NCBI RefSeq assembly: GCF_001676655.1
Contig: NZ_LZDB01000002.1
Span: 682,001 to 746,000, forward strand
Direction of reading: 5' to 3'
Length of the DNA: 64,000 nucleotides
Source of the DNA: Perlucidibaca aquatica
GTDB lineage: Bacteria; Pseudomonadota; Gammaproteobacteria; Pseudomonadales; Moraxellaceae
A program made the translations under genes and the position numbers. Shown piece after piece: positions 36,665 through 47,080 of this stretch (position 1 is its first letter; every line of letters begins with the position of its first letter). The notes under the pieces were generated by a model. It was not told where the DNA came from, did not search any database, and worked only from the letters and a program-made list of their open reading frames with translations.

Positions 36665-37282
36665 GTGCTGGAACTGCAAAACTTGGAAGCCTGGCGAGAT
36701 GACCGCTGCCTGTATCAGGCCCTGTCGTTGACGCTGCGTCCGGGGCAGGTGGCGCAGATTTTGGGGCCTAATGGCGTCGGGAAAACAACACTACTCAAGC
36801 AAATTGCCGGCTTAAGCCAATTTATGAGCGGAAATATCCGCTGGCAACATCAATCGGTGAGTGCTGACTTGCAGCAATTTCAGCAGGATGTCTTATTTTT
36901 AGGGCATCTCGCCGGCATAAAATCGGTACTTACCGTGGCGGAAAATCTCAACATCCTAGCGGCATGCCGAGGTCAAACACTGACGGTAAGTCGCCTGGAC
37001 CTGGCATTAAGCCGAGTGGGCTTGCGCGGCTATGACGATACGCCGGTAGCACAGCTCTCGGCAGGGCAAAAGCGCCGCGTGGCGCTTGCCCGCTTGTTCA
37101 CCGAAGCGCCGTTGTTATGGTTACTCGACGAGCCGTTTACCGCCATTGATCAAGCCGGAGTTTGTGAATTGGAGGGCTGGCTGGCAGACCATGCAGAGCA
37201 GGGCGGTATGGTGTTGTTGACTACCCATCATCGCCTCAATCTTCGCTGCCCAGTGACCCCTATTGAGTTGATCCCGGCATGA
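36665..37282 (+). CDS. ccmA: Heme exporter ATP-binding subunit CcmA
   Basis: ABC ATPase of the CcmABCD complex that releases holo-CcmE during cytochrome c maturation. About 205 residues from GTG 36665, which has GGAGAC upstream; an in-frame GTG at 36650 is the alternative. It shows Walker A GPNGVGKTTLLKQIAG, signature QLSAGQKRRVALAR and Walker B WLLDEPFTAIDQ. It opens a five-gene run with overlaps or tiny gaps. Confidence 0.95.
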   Translation: MLELQNLEAWRDDRCLYQALSLTLRPGQVAQILGPNGVGKTTLLKQIAGLSQFMSGNIRWQHQSVSADLQQFQQDVLFLGHLAGIKSVLTVAENLNILAACRGQTLTVSRLDLALSRVGLRGYDDTPVAQLSAGQKRRVALARLFTEAPLLWLLDEPFTAIDQAGVCELEGWLADHAEQGGMVLLTTHHRLNLRCPVTPIELIPA

Positions 37283-37956
37283 TGTTGCAGGCTGCTTTTC
37301 AGGTCTTTAAACGCGACCTTCGTTTGGGTTGGCGCCAGAGTGGTGAGTGGCTCAATCCACTTATTTTCTTTCTGATGGTGATTACGCTAGTGCCGTTGGC
37401 TATTAGCCCCGACCCAGCCCGTTTGCGCGAGTTAGCTGGCGGTATCATTTGGATTGCGGCATTGCTGGCAGTGCTTCTCGCGATGGATGGTTTGTTTCGT
37501 AGCGACTTTGATGACGGTACCTTGGAGCAATTGCTTCTCACCCCCGCGCCCTTGCCCTTGCTGGTCTTAGCTAAAGTGTTGGCGCACTGGCTGCAGACAG
37601 GCGTGGCGCTGGCTTTGCTGGCTCCGCTGGCGGGCGTGTTGTTGAATTTGCCGAGTTCAGTGCTTGTGGTGTTGGTGATGTCACTGCTCTTGGGCACGCT
37701 TACGCTGAGTCTGATCAGTGCCATTGGTGCGGCTTTAACGGTGGGTTTGCGTCGGGGCGGGGTATTGGTGCCACTGATAACCCTGCCCATGCACATCCCC
37801 GTACTCATTTTTGCTACGGCAAGCGTTCAGGCGTCGTTGTCGGGCTTGCCGGTAACGGGTTATTTAGCTTTACTCGGCGCGTTTCTCATACTGGCGTTGT
37901 GCTTGGCACCGCTGGCAGCTGCTGCGGCCTTGCGTTTAGCCGTGAGTGGGACTTAA
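37279..37956 (+). CDS. ccmB: Heme exporter membrane subunit CcmB
   Basis: Integral membrane permease subunit (225 residues, about six helices) with the CcmB pattern FKRDLRLGWRQSGEWLNPLI and RSDFDDGTLEQLLLTPAPL. It overlaps ccmA by four bases. Confidence 0.95.
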   Translation: MMLQAAFQVFKRDLRLGWRQSGEWLNPLIFFLMVITLVPLAISPDPARLRELAGGIIWIAALLAVLLAMDGLFRSDFDDGTLEQLLLTPAPLPLLVLAKVLAHWLQTGVALALLAPLAGVLLNLPSSVLVVLVMSLLLGTLTLSLISAIGAALTVGLRRGGVLVPLITLPMHIPVLIFATASVQASLSGLPVTGYLALLGAFLILALCLAPLAAAAALRLAVSGT

Positions 37957-37975
37957 GCATGTGCAGGAGACTGAG

Positions 37976-38740
37976 TTGATCGATTGGCTGCGTCGTCTCT
38001 GGGCGGCATTTGAAAGTACCGTAAGCCCTCGGCATTTTTATCAGCTTAGCGGTCGCTGGTTGCCCTGGTTTGCCTGGCCTGCTGCGCTGTTAATTAGCGT
38101 GGGCTTAGTCTGGGGGCTTGGAATTGCGCCTGCGGATTATCAGCAGGGCAATAGTTACCGCATCATATTCATTCATGTGCCTGCCGCGAGCCTGGCCATG
38201 GGTGGATATTTGCTGCTTGCCATATGCGGCGCCATCACATTGATTTGGCGCGTTAAAACCGCAGAAATGGTGGCAAAAGCGGCCGCGCCGGTTGGCGCCT
38301 TGTTTTGCTTGATGGCGCTAATCACGGGCTCGCTTTGGGGTAAGCCGACCTGGGGAACGTATTGGGTTTGGGATGCGCGACTCACCTCCATGTTGATTTT
38401 ATTGTTCTTGTATTTGGGCGTCATGGCCTTGCAAAACGCCTTTGAGGAAGTCTCCCAAGGCAGTAAAGCGGCTGCCTTATTGGCGGTGGTGGGGGTGGTG
38501 AACCTACCCATCATTAAGTATTCCGTGGAGTGGTGGAACACCTTGCATCAGGGCTCGACGTTTCGCATTACTGAACGACCCACTATGCCGCCGGAAATGT
38601 ACTTACCTTTACTGGTGATGTTTCTGGGTCTGTATGCCCTGTTTGCATCGTTAATATTGCTGCGTAGCCGTCAGGAAATTTTGCAGCGCGAGCGCAGAAG
38701 CCAATGGGTTCGTCAGCTTATTGAGGAGCCAAACCAATGA
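37976..38740 (+). CDS. ccmC: Heme handling membrane protein CcmC
   Basis: Six-helix membrane protein that presents heme to CcmE. The heme-handling motif WGKPTWGTYWVWDARLTS and the downstream NLPIIKYSVEWWNTLHQGST segment match E. coli CcmC closely. The best start is TTG 37976, six bases after CAGGAG; GTG 37961 is an alternative. About 254 residues. It overlaps ccmD by four bases. Confidence 0.95.
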   Translation: MIDWLRRLWAAFESTVSPRHFYQLSGRWLPWFAWPAALLISVGLVWGLGIAPADYQQGNSYRIIFIHVPAASLAMGGYLLLAICGAITLIWRVKTAEMVAKAAAPVGALFCLMALITGSLWGKPTWGTYWVWDARLTSMLILLFLYLGVMALQNAFEEVSQGSKAAALLAVVGVVNLPIIKYSVEWWNTLHQGSTFRITERPTMPPEMYLPLLVMFLGLYALFASLILLRSRQEILQRERRSQWVRQLIEEPNQ

Positions 38741-38922
38741 ACTTTTATTTTTCCTCGTGGGCCGATTTTTTTGCGATGGGCGGGCACGGTCTTTATGTCT
38801 GGCTTGCCTATGGCGTGTTCTTCGGTGCGCTGGGTGTGTTGACCTGGCGCAGTGTTCAGGCGCCAAAGCGCTGGCGTCGGGAACAACAATTGTTGCTTAA
38901 ACGTCAGCGTCAACATCAATAG
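38737..38922 (+). CDS. ccmD: Heme exporter protein CcmD
   Basis: Small (61-residue) single-helix membrane protein with the conserved start [20 protein letters not shown] and a basic cytoplasmic tail. It stabilises the CcmABC-CcmE assembly. Confidence 0.94.
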   Translation: MNFYFSSWADFFAMGGHGLYVWLAYGVFFGALGVLTWRSVQAPKRWRREQQLLLKRQRQHQ

Positions 38923-38930
38923 GAGCTGTT

Positions 38931-39368
38931 ATGCATCCCCAGCGTCGTCGTCGTCTGATTTGGATACTGTTGCTGCTGGCCGGTATTGGTTTGGCTGTCG
39001 GGTTAGCTAGCTATGCGCTGCGTCAGAACATCAATCTTTTTTATACGCCCTCACAGCTCATGGCTAAAGAGGCACCGGAAGGCGCACGCATTCAAGTAGG
39101 CGGACTGGTGGTGCAGGGTTCGGTTCAGCGTTCGCCGAATTCACTGGCTGTGCGCTTTGCTCTGAGCGACTTAAAGCAAACCGTATGGGTTGATTTCGAG
39201 GGCATCCTGCCTGACCTGTTTCGCGAAGGGCAGGGCATCGTGGCCAATGGCCGCTGGCAGGGTGGGGTAGTTAAGGCCGATGAGGTCTTGGCAAAGCACG
39301 ATGAAAACTACATGCCACCCCAGGTCAAATCCGCTATCGAAGAGGCGGGGCATCCCGTTAAGCCCTGA
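38931..39368 (+). CDS. ccmE: Periplasmic heme chaperone CcmE
   Basis: Membrane-anchored heme chaperone of 145 residues. It has an N-terminal helix (10-30), an OB-fold domain, and the covalent heme site [11 protein letters not shown] with His123 and Tyr127 (His130 and Tyr134 in E. coli). No ccmF, ccmG or ccmH follows; the next gene is a pseudouridine synthase. Confidence 0.96.
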   Translation: MHPQRRRRLIWILLLLAGIGLAVGLASYALRQNINLFYTPSQLMAKEAPEGARIQVGGLVVQGSVQRSPNSLAVRFALSDLKQTVWVDFEGILPDLFREGQGIVANGRWQGGVVKADEVLAKHDENYMPPQVKSAIEEAGHPVKP

Positions 39369-39379
39369 GTGTTGGCTGC

Positions 39380-40309
39380 ATGAAGTCTCCTTTGCCGGTT
39401 CGCCACGGCGTGGGTGCCAGCCGGCATGGGCTGCCCCCCGGTCAGTGGCCCAATCTATTTGCCTATTTGCTCCAGCGATTTCCCGGTGTTGCAGAGGCAG
39501 AGTGGCGGCATCGTTTTCTTAACGGCTTAGTTTGTGACGAGACTGGTCAGGCGTTAACGCTGAATAGTCCGTATCAGGCGGGGCGTGTGGTGTTTTATTA
39601 CCGCGATTTGCCACCAGAGCCTGTTATTCCCTTTGCCGCGAATATCTTGTTTGAAGACGATCATCTGTTGGTAGCCGACAAGCCGCATTTTCTGCCTGTC
39701 ACGCCCGCTGGGCGTTTTCTCTCTGAAACCTTGTTAACGCGGTTGCGTCGTGAAACCGGTATTGATGATTTGGTGCCGCTGCACCGTATCGATCGGGAGA
39801 CTGCAGGTTTGGTGCTTTTCTCCAAACGTCCAGTGAGTCGCGAGCAGTATTCGGCACTATTTCGAGAGCGCCGAATCAATAAAGTCTATGAAGTGATCGC
39901 ACCGCTTAATCCGCGCCTTAGCTTTCCATTGCGTTATTGCTCGCATCTGCAAGCAGGCACACCGTTTTTCCGAATGGAGACGGGTGACGGCGTGGCCAAC
40001 AGTGAAACTTTCATTGAGCTGTTAATGGCTCAGTCCGGGTGGGGGCATTTTCTCGTGCGGCCTGTCACCGGCCGAAAGCATCAGATTCGCGTGCATTTTG
40101 CGGCGCTCGACATGCCGATTTTATTTGATGCGATCTATCCCATCGTATGGCCCGAAATCGAAGCAGATCAGATAACCTATGATCGTCCTCTGCAGTTGCT
40201 GGCTTCACAGTTGTCTTTTGATGACCCGTTGACTGGAGCGCCGCGCAGCTTCAAGAGTGAGCGTCAGCTGCTTTCATTAAGTGATCCCTTATTGGCCAAT
40301 TTAAAATGA
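39380..40309 (+). CDS. RluA-family pseudouridine synthase
   Basis: RNA pseudouridine synthase of 309 residues. The catalytic motif LHRIDRETAGLVLFSK contains the nucleophile Asp138. The C-terminal FLVRPVTGRKHQIRVHFAAL segment is typical of RluA/TruC. An unusual S4-like N-terminus (about 80 residues) precedes the core. The target RNA (tRNA or 23S) cannot be told. Confidence 0.9.
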   Translation: MKSPLPVRHGVGASRHGLPPGQWPNLFAYLLQRFPGVAEAEWRHRFLNGLVCDETGQALTLNSPYQAGRVVFYYRDLPPEPVIPFAANILFEDDHLLVADKPHFLPVTPAGRFLSETLLTRLRRETGIDDLVPLHRIDRETAGLVLFSKRPVSREQYSALFRERRINKVYEVIAPLNPRLSFPLRYCSHLQAGTPFFRMETGDGVANSETFIELLMAQSGWGHFLVRPVTGRKHQIRVHFAALDMPILFDAIYPIVWPEIEADQITYDRPLQLLASQLSFDDPLTGAPRSFKSERQLLSLSDPLLANLK

Positions 40310-40315
40310 CCGCCC

Positions 40316-42031
40316 ATGAATAAGCGCGTATTACGCCTGTTAGTCGCGTTGTTTTTATTACCCGGTTCGGCGTATGCGGAATGGCAGGTCACGGTCACGC
40401 CTGAACATCTTCAGGATGCGCTTGAGCTCAGTGTTTCCGAGCTCAACCTGACGGATGCCAGTAAAGCGGATGTTTTCGTGGCCGATGCCACGAGCAAAGT
40501 GAAGCAAACCTTGGAGGCCTTCGGCTATTACGACCCCGAAGTTTCGATTCAGACCCATCAAAATACACACAGGTTGGTGGTTAACGCGGGGCCACCCGTT
40601 CGTTTGCGCGTGATCAATATCCAGGTGGTGGGAGCGGCTGAGCGCGATGAGCGTTTTAAACCCCCGGCATTCCCACAAGCCACCGGAGATGTGCTTCAAC
40701 ACAGCCAATACGAGTCTTTTAAGCAGCAACTTGAAGAGCGCGCGTTGGAGCGAGGCTATTTTGATAGTCGCTGGTTGGTCAGTAGCATCGAGGTCAATTT
40801 ACAAGAGCGAGTCGCCGATGTGTATCTGGGTTTTGATAGCGGTGAGCGTTATCAATTTGGCCCCATCAGTTACCGCGAAGTCGATGGCAAACCCCTGCGC
40901 GCACTGAATGCGCTGCAATTGGCGACGCTAACACCTTTTAAAACGGGGGATGCCATTAGCAGTCGCCAGCTTTTTCAGCTGCAAAAAAACCTGATCGAAA
41001 CCCGCTATTTTCGCGAAGCCCAAGTGTCTTTTCGGCGTGACCAAACCCTGAACCGACAAGTGCCCGTTGAGGTAGTCGTTGATAGCCGCTTACCCAGTTT
41101 GTATTCCTTCGGCTTAGGCTTCGCGACCGATGTTGGTCCTAAATTACAGGGGGAGTGGCAGCGACCCTTGCTGAACCGTCAGGGACACGGGGTGCAAGTC
41201 ACAACGGAGTTGGCTGCGGCCCGCCAAAGCGGCGAGATTCGCTACCGTATGCCGTGGAAGCATCCGTTGGAGGATCGGTTGGAGTTTGCCTTAGGTCTGC
41301 AAGAGGATCGAATTGAAGATACCGATTCCGTGCAAACCGTGGTCAGTGTGCAGCGTGTGTTGGATCCACGGCGGGGGTGGCAACGAAGTTTTGGTCTGCG
41401 CCTAGTCGATGAGCGTTTTCAGCGCGACAGTGGTGAAAAAGGGGCTGAGCGTATCCTGGCACCGTATGCCTCGTTTAATCGAGTACAAAGTCAGGGAGGT
41501 ATTGATCCCCTTCGTGGTACCCGCCTGTTCTTTCAGACTGAATTTGCCAGTCAAGCCTTGGTGTCGACCTCAGATTTTGTGTCTTTACGCAGTGGTTTTC
41601 GCTGGCTGAATACCTATCAAGATCGTCACATGTTGTTGATACGTGGCGATGCTGGCGCGATTCTCAGCACCGATTTTGAGCGTGTGTCTCCCAGCCTGCG
41701 ATTTTATGCCGGAGGCGATAATAGTGTGCGAGGCTTTGATTTCCGTAGCCTGTCGCCACGCAACAGCCTCAATGAAACCATAGGCGGGCAGTACCTGTTG
41801 GCTGCCTCAGTGGAGTACAACTGGCGCTGGCGTCCTACTTGGCGTCCCGCAGTCTTTGTGGATGTAGGTAATGCCTTTAGTCAGGCCAGTGATGCCAATC
41901 TCGGGACTGGTGTGGGTGTGGGCATTCGATGGATATCCCCTGTGGGTCCGATCCGAGCTGATCTGGCTTCAGCGGTCTCCGAGCCAGGAGCTCCATTGCG
42001 CCTTCATTTAACCATTGGCTCGCCCCTATGA
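40316..42031 (+). CDS. tamA: Translocation and assembly module outer-membrane protein TamA
   Basis: Omp85-family barrel of 571 residues. It has a signal peptide (to PGSAYA), three POTRA domains and a C-terminal 16-strand barrel with the RGFDFRSLSP lid-lock motif. It works with TamB in outer-membrane biogenesis and lipid transport. It overlaps tamB by four bases. Confidence 0.95.
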   Translation: MNKRVLRLLVALFLLPGSAYAEWQVTVTPEHLQDALELSVSELNLTDASKADVFVADATSKVKQTLEAFGYYDPEVSIQTHQNTHRLVVNAGPPVRLRVINIQVVGAAERDERFKPPAFPQATGDVLQHSQYESFKQQLEERALERGYFDSRWLVSSIEVNLQERVADVYLGFDSGERYQFGPISYREVDGKPLRALNALQLATLTPFKTGDAISSRQLFQLQKNLIETRYFREAQVSFRRDQTLNRQVPVEVVVDSRLPSLYSFGLGFATDVGPKLQGEWQRPLLNRQGHGVQVTTELAAARQSGEIRYRMPWKHPLEDRLEFALGLQEDRIEDTDSVQTVVSVQRVLDPRRGWQRSFGLRLVDERFQRDSGEKGAERILAPYASFNRVQSQGGIDPLRGTRLFFQTEFASQALVSTSDFVSLRSGFRWLNTYQDRHMLLIRGDAGAILSTDFERVSPSLRFYAGGDNSVRGFDFRSLSPRNSLNETIGGQYLLAASVEYNWRWRPTWRPAVFVDVGNAFSQASDANLGTGVGVGIRWISPVGPIRADLASAVSEPGAPLRLHLTIGSPL

Positions 42032-45024
42032 GCGATACAGCCATACCCATGCCAAGCCTAAAGGCCCGTGTGCTGGGGGTTGCCCGTTTCTTGCTGCGCT
42101 GGACCCTGCGCGCTCTGTGGATGCTGAGCATCCAAGTCTTTCTTGCCCTCATGTTATTGCTGGTATGGGTCGGCGCCAGTGAGTCGGCTCCGCGTTGGCT
42201 TTGGCAAGAGTTTGGCCAAGCGGTGCCGGCACTGCGCATCAGCGGCATTGAAGGGCGGTTTTTGACGGGCTTGTCCCTGCATTCCGTGCAATGGCAAAAC
42301 GACAAGCTGGGCATTGAGGCCAACAACATTACGCTCAGTTGGCTACCCACAAATCTGTTGCACGGCAGTGTTGATATTGCTCAGGCCCATATTGAGTCCT
42401 TGAGAGTAGAGCAGTTACGTCAACCCGATGAAACCACGGAGCCCTTAGCGCCCATTCACGTCGATTTGCCATTTGCGTGGTATTTGCACGATGTGCAGAT
42501 GAAGAAACTCACGTGGCAAGGTTGGCAGGCTGAGCCTGTGGAGTTTAATACGCTGGCACTCAGTGCCTCTGGCTCCGGTACACAGGTGAATATCGATTCC
42601 CTCTCGCTGGCCGCTTTCGATGTACAACTTCAGGCATCGGGAAAACTTTCCCTGCAGGATTATGTGCCCATGGAGTTGGCTTTATCCGCTAAAAACCCTG
42701 TAATTCCGTGGCAAAAACAAGCGCTTACTGTTCAAGGCGCTCTCGATGCATTGCAGATAAAAACCCAAGGGCCGGCAAAATGGCCGTTGACGCTGTCTGC
42801 CCAATTGAATCTTGTGCGGGTCCAACCAAGCTTCAAGGCGAATCTATCGTGGCCGTCCTGGTCACCTGAAGGGCTGACGGATTGGCTAATTCAGCCTGGC
42901 AAGCTCATGGTTTCCGGAGACCTGAAGCAGGCAAAGGGCACGCTCGATTTAAACCTGCGCTTAAAGGAGAGTGCCGCGTTACCTTGGCCCAAAGCGTGGC
43001 CACGGCGTGCACAGCTGGCAGGCCCATTTTCGTGGCAGCTAGATCAAGGCGCAACGAATGCTCAGGTGAACTGGCTGGGTCAATTTGGTGGTATGCCCTG
43101 GCAGCTCAAGGGGAGTTATCAGCAGGGCAATTCGGGCGCTGCCGAACTGGACATGCGTTTAGCCGATAGTCGCTTACGCGTCAGTGGGTTGCCGGCTACG
43201 GGTTCGCGTTTTGAGCTGAATGTGCCGGCATTACAGCGTTTTCAAAGTGAGTTTTCCGGTGCGGTTAAGTTGCAAGGCCAGTGGCGCGGCTTGATCGATG
43301 GCAAGGGTCAGATGACGGCCCAGCTCGACCAAATTGGGCAGGGTGAGCAACAACTCTGGCGTCAATTAGTGGTGGACTTGCGTGGCAGTGTGAAGGATCA
43401 AACCACCGATATTCGCTTGAGCCGGGACGACGTAACCGCTCAGGCATTGCTGCGTGGCCGCTTGATCACCAATGACCCGTTAAGCTGGCAGGGCCAGTTG
43501 CTTCGAGCGGAGATTGATACGCCGGCGGCAGGACGCTGGTTTTTACTGGCACCCTCGGCAATGCGACTGTCGGCGACCACGCAGCAACTCGGCCAGCAAT
43601 GCTGGCAGCAACAGCCCTATACGATTTGCGCTGACGCAAACTTAAGTCCTGAGCGCTGGCTGGCCAAATTGACGCTGGATGGCGGTCGCCTTGGCAGTGC
43701 GGCCATTAACTTGCGTCGTAACCCCAAAGTCGCAGAGCCACCGCTGGATATCGATGTTGTGATTAAGGCGCTGCACTTGAGCGCTTTGCCGGTGGCATTA
43801 CCACAGGGCCTATCTGTCGCGGGGCAGGTCTCGGGTGCGCTACGCGCGTCGGGCAACCTGAAACAACCGAAAGCGAATGGCCAATTAATGTGGCAGGACG
43901 GCGAAGTTAAGTTGCCGGAATTTGCGATTGACTGGCGGCCTATCACACTGAAAGCTAACTTTACGGGCGACCGCGTAAATTGGGTCGGGGATTTGCGCGA
44001 CCAAGAACAGGGAAGGGCCACCCTCACAGGCACGGCCTCGCTCAGCAAAGAGTGGCAAGCCACCCTGCAAATTCAAGGGGAGCAATTAAGTGCAGGCTTA
44101 AGACCGATGGCGCGCTTTCGCTTTAGTCCCGATTTAACCCTCGACGCCAGTGCCAAAGCGGTCAAAATCCGAGGCCAAGTCCAAGTGCCGTTTGCGCGGG
44201 TAAAGCTGGAGGATTTCAAAGCGGCTGCGGCCAAGCCTAGCGCCGATGCCGTCATCGTGATGAACCGTCAGGGGCAAGATCCGCGACTGAAAACCACGCC
44301 GTTGGAGGCGATGGCGATTGATGCCTACGTCACTATCCTGATGGGTGACGATGTGCGCGTTTCCGGTCGTGGTTTAGATACCTCTTTACAAGGTCGGTTA
44401 GCGGTTACGCAAAGCCCGGGGAGCTTTGTGGCGGCGAATGGCGAGTTGAGATTTGGCTCGGATGCCTACTTTGAAGCCTATGGTCAACGCCTGACTATTC
44501 GTACCGGACGCTTCTTGTTTGCCGGTCCGATTGGGCGCCCTGATATTAATCTCGAAGCGGTGCGTGTCGTCGATGATGTTACTGTGGGGCTACGAATTAC
44601 GGGTCGTACTCCGAATACCAGCGCGTCGCTTTTTTCTGACCAGAGCATGTCCCAGGAAGAAATGCTTTCTTACCTCGTGCTGGGCCGATCATTAAGTAAT
44701 ACCGGTGCACCGACCCCCGCCGAACAACAGGCACTTGCGTTGGGCGCAGCCCTCAAGCTCACCGGTCGCACCGGAATTTTTGAGAAGCTGGGCTCGCAAC
44801 TCGGCGTGGAAGGCTTTGCGTTAAGCACGGAAGGCGACAGTAGCGACACCAAAGTCGCTATCTCCGGCAATTTAAGCAAGAAGCTTTTTATTAGCTTTGG
44901 CATTGGCTTATTCGACCAGTCCCAGTCCGTGAAATTGCGCTATCGCCTATCGCCTAAGCTCTCACTGGAGGCATTGACCTCGCTGGAATCGGCCGTAACG
45001 CTGTTCTACACCTTCAGACGCTAG
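42028..45024 (+). CDS. tamB: Translocation and assembly module inner-membrane protein TamB
   Basis: AsmA-like bridge protein of 998 residues. One N-terminal membrane helix (VFLALMLLLVWVGA) is followed by a long beta-rich periplasmic groove. The conserved C-terminal DUF490 region has SQEEMLSYLVLGRSLSNTG and ends with the strand LESAVTLFYTFRR that docks into TamA. Shorter than E. coli TamB (about 1260). Confidence 0.95.
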   Translation: MSDTAIPMPSLKARVLGVARFLLRWTLRALWMLSIQVFLALMLLLVWVGASESAPRWLWQEFGQAVPALRISGIEGRFLTGLSLHSVQWQNDKLGIEANNITLSWLPTNLLHGSVDIAQAHIESLRVEQLRQPDETTEPLAPIHVDLPFAWYLHDVQMKKLTWQGWQAEPVEFNTLALSASGSGTQVNIDSLSLAAFDVQLQASGKLSLQDYVPMELALSAKNPVIPWQKQALTVQGALDALQIKTQGPAKWPLTLSAQLNLVRVQPSFKANLSWPSWSPEGLTDWLIQPGKLMVSGDLKQAKGTLDLNLRLKESAALPWPKAWPRRAQLAGPFSWQLDQGATNAQVNWLGQFGGMPWQLKGSYQQGNSGAAELDMRLADSRLRVSGLPATGSRFELNVPALQRFQSEFSGAVKLQGQWRGLIDGKGQMTAQLDQIGQGEQQLWRQLVVDLRGSVKDQTTDIRLSRDDVTAQALLRGRLITNDPLSWQGQLLRAEIDTPAAGRWFLLAPSAMRLSATTQQLGQQCWQQQPYTICADANLSPERWLAKLTLDGGRLGSAAINLRRNPKVAEPPLDIDVVIKALHLSALPVALPQGLSVAGQVSGALRASGNLKQPKANGQLMWQDGEVKLPEFAIDWRPITLKANFTGDRVNWVGDLRDQEQGRATLTGTASLSKEWQATLQIQGEQLSAGLRPMARFRFSPDLTLDASAKAVKIRGQVQVPFARVKLEDFKAAAAKPSADAVIVMNRQGQDPRLKTTPLEAMAIDAYVTILMGDDVRVSGRGLDTSLQGRLAVTQSPGSFVAANGELRFGSDAYFEAYGQRLTIRTGRFLFAGPIGRPDINLEAVRVVDDVTVGLRITGRTPNTSASLFSDQSMSQEEMLSYLVLGRSLSNTGAPTPAEQQALALGAALKLTGRTGIFEKLGSQLGVEGFALSTEGDSSDTKVAISGNLSKKLFISFGIGLFDQSQSVKLRYRLSPKLSLEALTSLESAVTLFYTFRR

Positions 45025-45052
45025 TATTTACGCTGAATTTTCGCGTTGCTTT

Positions 45053-45081
45053 TTGCGCTGAGAGGGGGCTTTCGCTACACT
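45053..45081 (+). promoter_or_regulatory. Candidate thrS operon promoter
   Basis: TTGCGC (45053-45058), a 17-base spacer and TACACT (45076-45081), 55 bases upstream of thrS. It follows the tamB stop by 28 bases. Confidence 0.55.
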
Positions 45082-45136
45082 CCAGCGCTTAATTTCGTGC
45101 CCCTACGCGGGCCTTCATCCAGACAGAGGACATACC

Positions 45137-47080
45137 ATGCCGGTCATTACCTTGCCCGACGGCTCGCAGCGCAGTTTCGATCATCCGGTCAGCGTGACCG
45201 AGGTCGCAACGAGCATCGGCCCCGGTCTGGCTAAGGTCACTCTGGCGGGCAAGATTTCTTACGCCGGTGCTGAGCCTCGTTTGATCGATGCCTGTGACCT
45301 CATTGATGCGGATGCGTCTTTGCAGATCATTACGCCCAAGGACGAAGCCGGCCTGGAAATCATTCGTCACTCGTGCGCGCATTTGGTTGGTCATGCTGTA
45401 AAGCAGCTGTACCCCACAGCCAAAATGGTGATTGGCCCGGTCATTGCCGAAGGTTTCTACTACGACATCGCTTTTGAGCGCCCCTTCACGCCAGACGATA
45501 TGGCCGCCATTGAAGCGCGCATGAACGAACTCATCGCCAAGGACTACGACGTCATCAAGAAAATGACGCCACGTGCTGAGGTGGTGGATGTGTTTACGGC
45601 GCGGGGCGAAGACTACAAGCTGCGTCTGGTCGATGACATGCCGGACGAGCAGGCCATGGGCCTGTACTATCACGAAGAATATGTGGATATGTGTCGTGGC
45701 CCGCACGTGCCCAATACCCGCTTCCTTAAGGTCTTTAAGCTGACCAAGCTCTCTGGTGCCTACTGGCGCGGTGATGCCAAGAATGAGCAGTTGCAGCGCG
45801 TCTACGGTACGGCTTGGGCCGACAAGAAGCAGCTTGCTGCCTATATTCAACGCATTGAAGAAGCTGAAAAGCGCGATCACCGTAAAATCGGCAAGGCCCT
45901 CGACCTGTTCCATCTCCAAGAAGAAGCGCCGGGCATGGTGTTCTGGCATCCGAATGGCTGGACGATTTATCAGCAAGTCGAGCAGTACATGCGTCGTGTG
46001 CAGCGCGAGCACGGTTATGTTGAAGTGAAAACCCCGCAAGTGGTGGACCGCGTGCTCTGGGAGCGCTCGGGCCACTGGGGCAACTACGCTGAAAACATGT
46101 TCACAACCAGCTCGGAAAACCGTGATTACGCGGTGAAGCCGATGAACTGCCCCTGTCATATCCAGGTGTTCAATCAGGGCCTGAAGTCGTATCGAGATCT
46201 GCCGTTGCGTATGGCCGAGTTCGGCGCCTGCCATCGCAATGAGCCATCGGGCGCATTGCACGGCATCATGCGTGTGCGCGGCTTCGTGCAGGATGACGCG
46301 CATATTTTCTGCACTGAAGAACAGGTGCGTCAGGAAGCCGCTGACTTTATTAAGCTCACACTGAAAGTCTATGCTGACTTCGGCTTCACCGATGTTTCGC
46401 TGAAGCTGTCCACACGCCCGGCCAAGCGTATTGGCAGCGAAGAGCAATGGGACCGCGCCGAAAGTGCTTTGGCTGCAGCATTAGATGAGTCGGGCTTGGA
46501 CTGGCAGTACCAGCCGGGCGAGGGTGCTTTCTACGGTCCTAAAATCGAATTTACCTTGCACGACTGCATTGGCCGAGCGTGGCAATGTGGCACCTTGCAG
46601 TACGATCCGAACTTGCCAGAGCGCCTAGATGCCAGCTTTATCGCCGAAGATAGTAGCCGTCAGCGCCCCATCATGTTGCATCGCGCCATCCTCGGTTCTT
46701 TTGAGCGATTTATTGGCATGTTGCTGGAAAACTACGCGGGAATTTTGCCACCGTGGTTGTCGCCGGTCCAAGTTTGCGTGATGAATATCACCGACAAACA
46801 GGCCGATGAGGTGCAAAACATTGAAAAAGCATTGAAATCTCAAGACATTCGCGCCATTAGCGACTTGAGAAACGAGAAGGTTGGCTATAAAATCCGCGAG
46901 CGCACGCTCCAACGCGTCCCCTATTTATTGGTGGTCGGTGAGCGTGAAGCAGAACAAGGTACTGTGGCGGTACGCACACGCAAAGGCGACGATCTCGGGG
47001 TCATGACCGTAGACGCATTTGTCGAGCTATTAGCTGCAGACATCGCCCGTAAGGGTCGGACTGTGGAGAACGAACATTAA
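45137..47080 (+). CDS. thrS: Threonyl-tRNA synthetase
   Basis: Class II synthetase of 647 residues. It has an N-terminal TGS domain ([19 protein letters not shown]), an editing domain ([16 protein letters not shown]), the catalytic core with zinc ligands in [10 protein letters not shown] and a C-terminal anticodon domain. The stop codon TAA (47078-47080) is shared with the ATT start of infC. Confidence 0.97.
   Translation: MPVITLPDGSQRSFDHPVSVTEVATSIGPGLAKVTLAGKISYAGAEPRLIDACDLIDADASLQIITPKDEAGLEIIRHSCAHLVGHAVKQLYPTAKMVIGPVIAEGFYYDIAFERPFTPDDMAAIEARMNELIAKDYDVIKKMTPRAEVVDVFTARGEDYKLRLVDDMPDEQAMGLYYHEEYVDMCRGPHVPNTRFLKVFKLTKLSGAYWRGDAKNEQLQRVYGTAWADKKQLAAYIQRIEEAEKRDHRKIGKALDLFHLQEEAPGMVFWHPNGWTIYQQVEQYMRRVQREHGYVEVKTPQVVDRVLWERSGHWGNYAENMFTTSSENRDYAVKPMNCPCHIQVFNQGLKSYRDLPLRMAEFGACHRNEPSGALHGIMRVRGFVQDDAHIFCTEEQVRQEAADFIKLTLKVYADFGFTDVSLKLSTRPAKRIGSEEQWDRAESALAAALDESGLDWQYQPGEGAFYGPKIEFTLHDCIGRAWQCGTLQYDPNLPERLDASFIAEDSSRQRPIMLHRAILGSFERFIGMLLENYAGILPPWLSPVQVCVMNITDKQADEVQNIEKALKSQDIRAISDLRNEKVGYKIRERTLQRVPYLLVVGEREAEQGTVAVRTRKGDDLGVMTVDAFVELLAADIARKGRTVENEH

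Noticed and set aside
45089-46447. A 452-codon open frame antisense to thrS
   Set aside because: It mirrors a real, conserved synthetase gene in a GC-rich codon pattern, has no ribosome site and no family resemblance.
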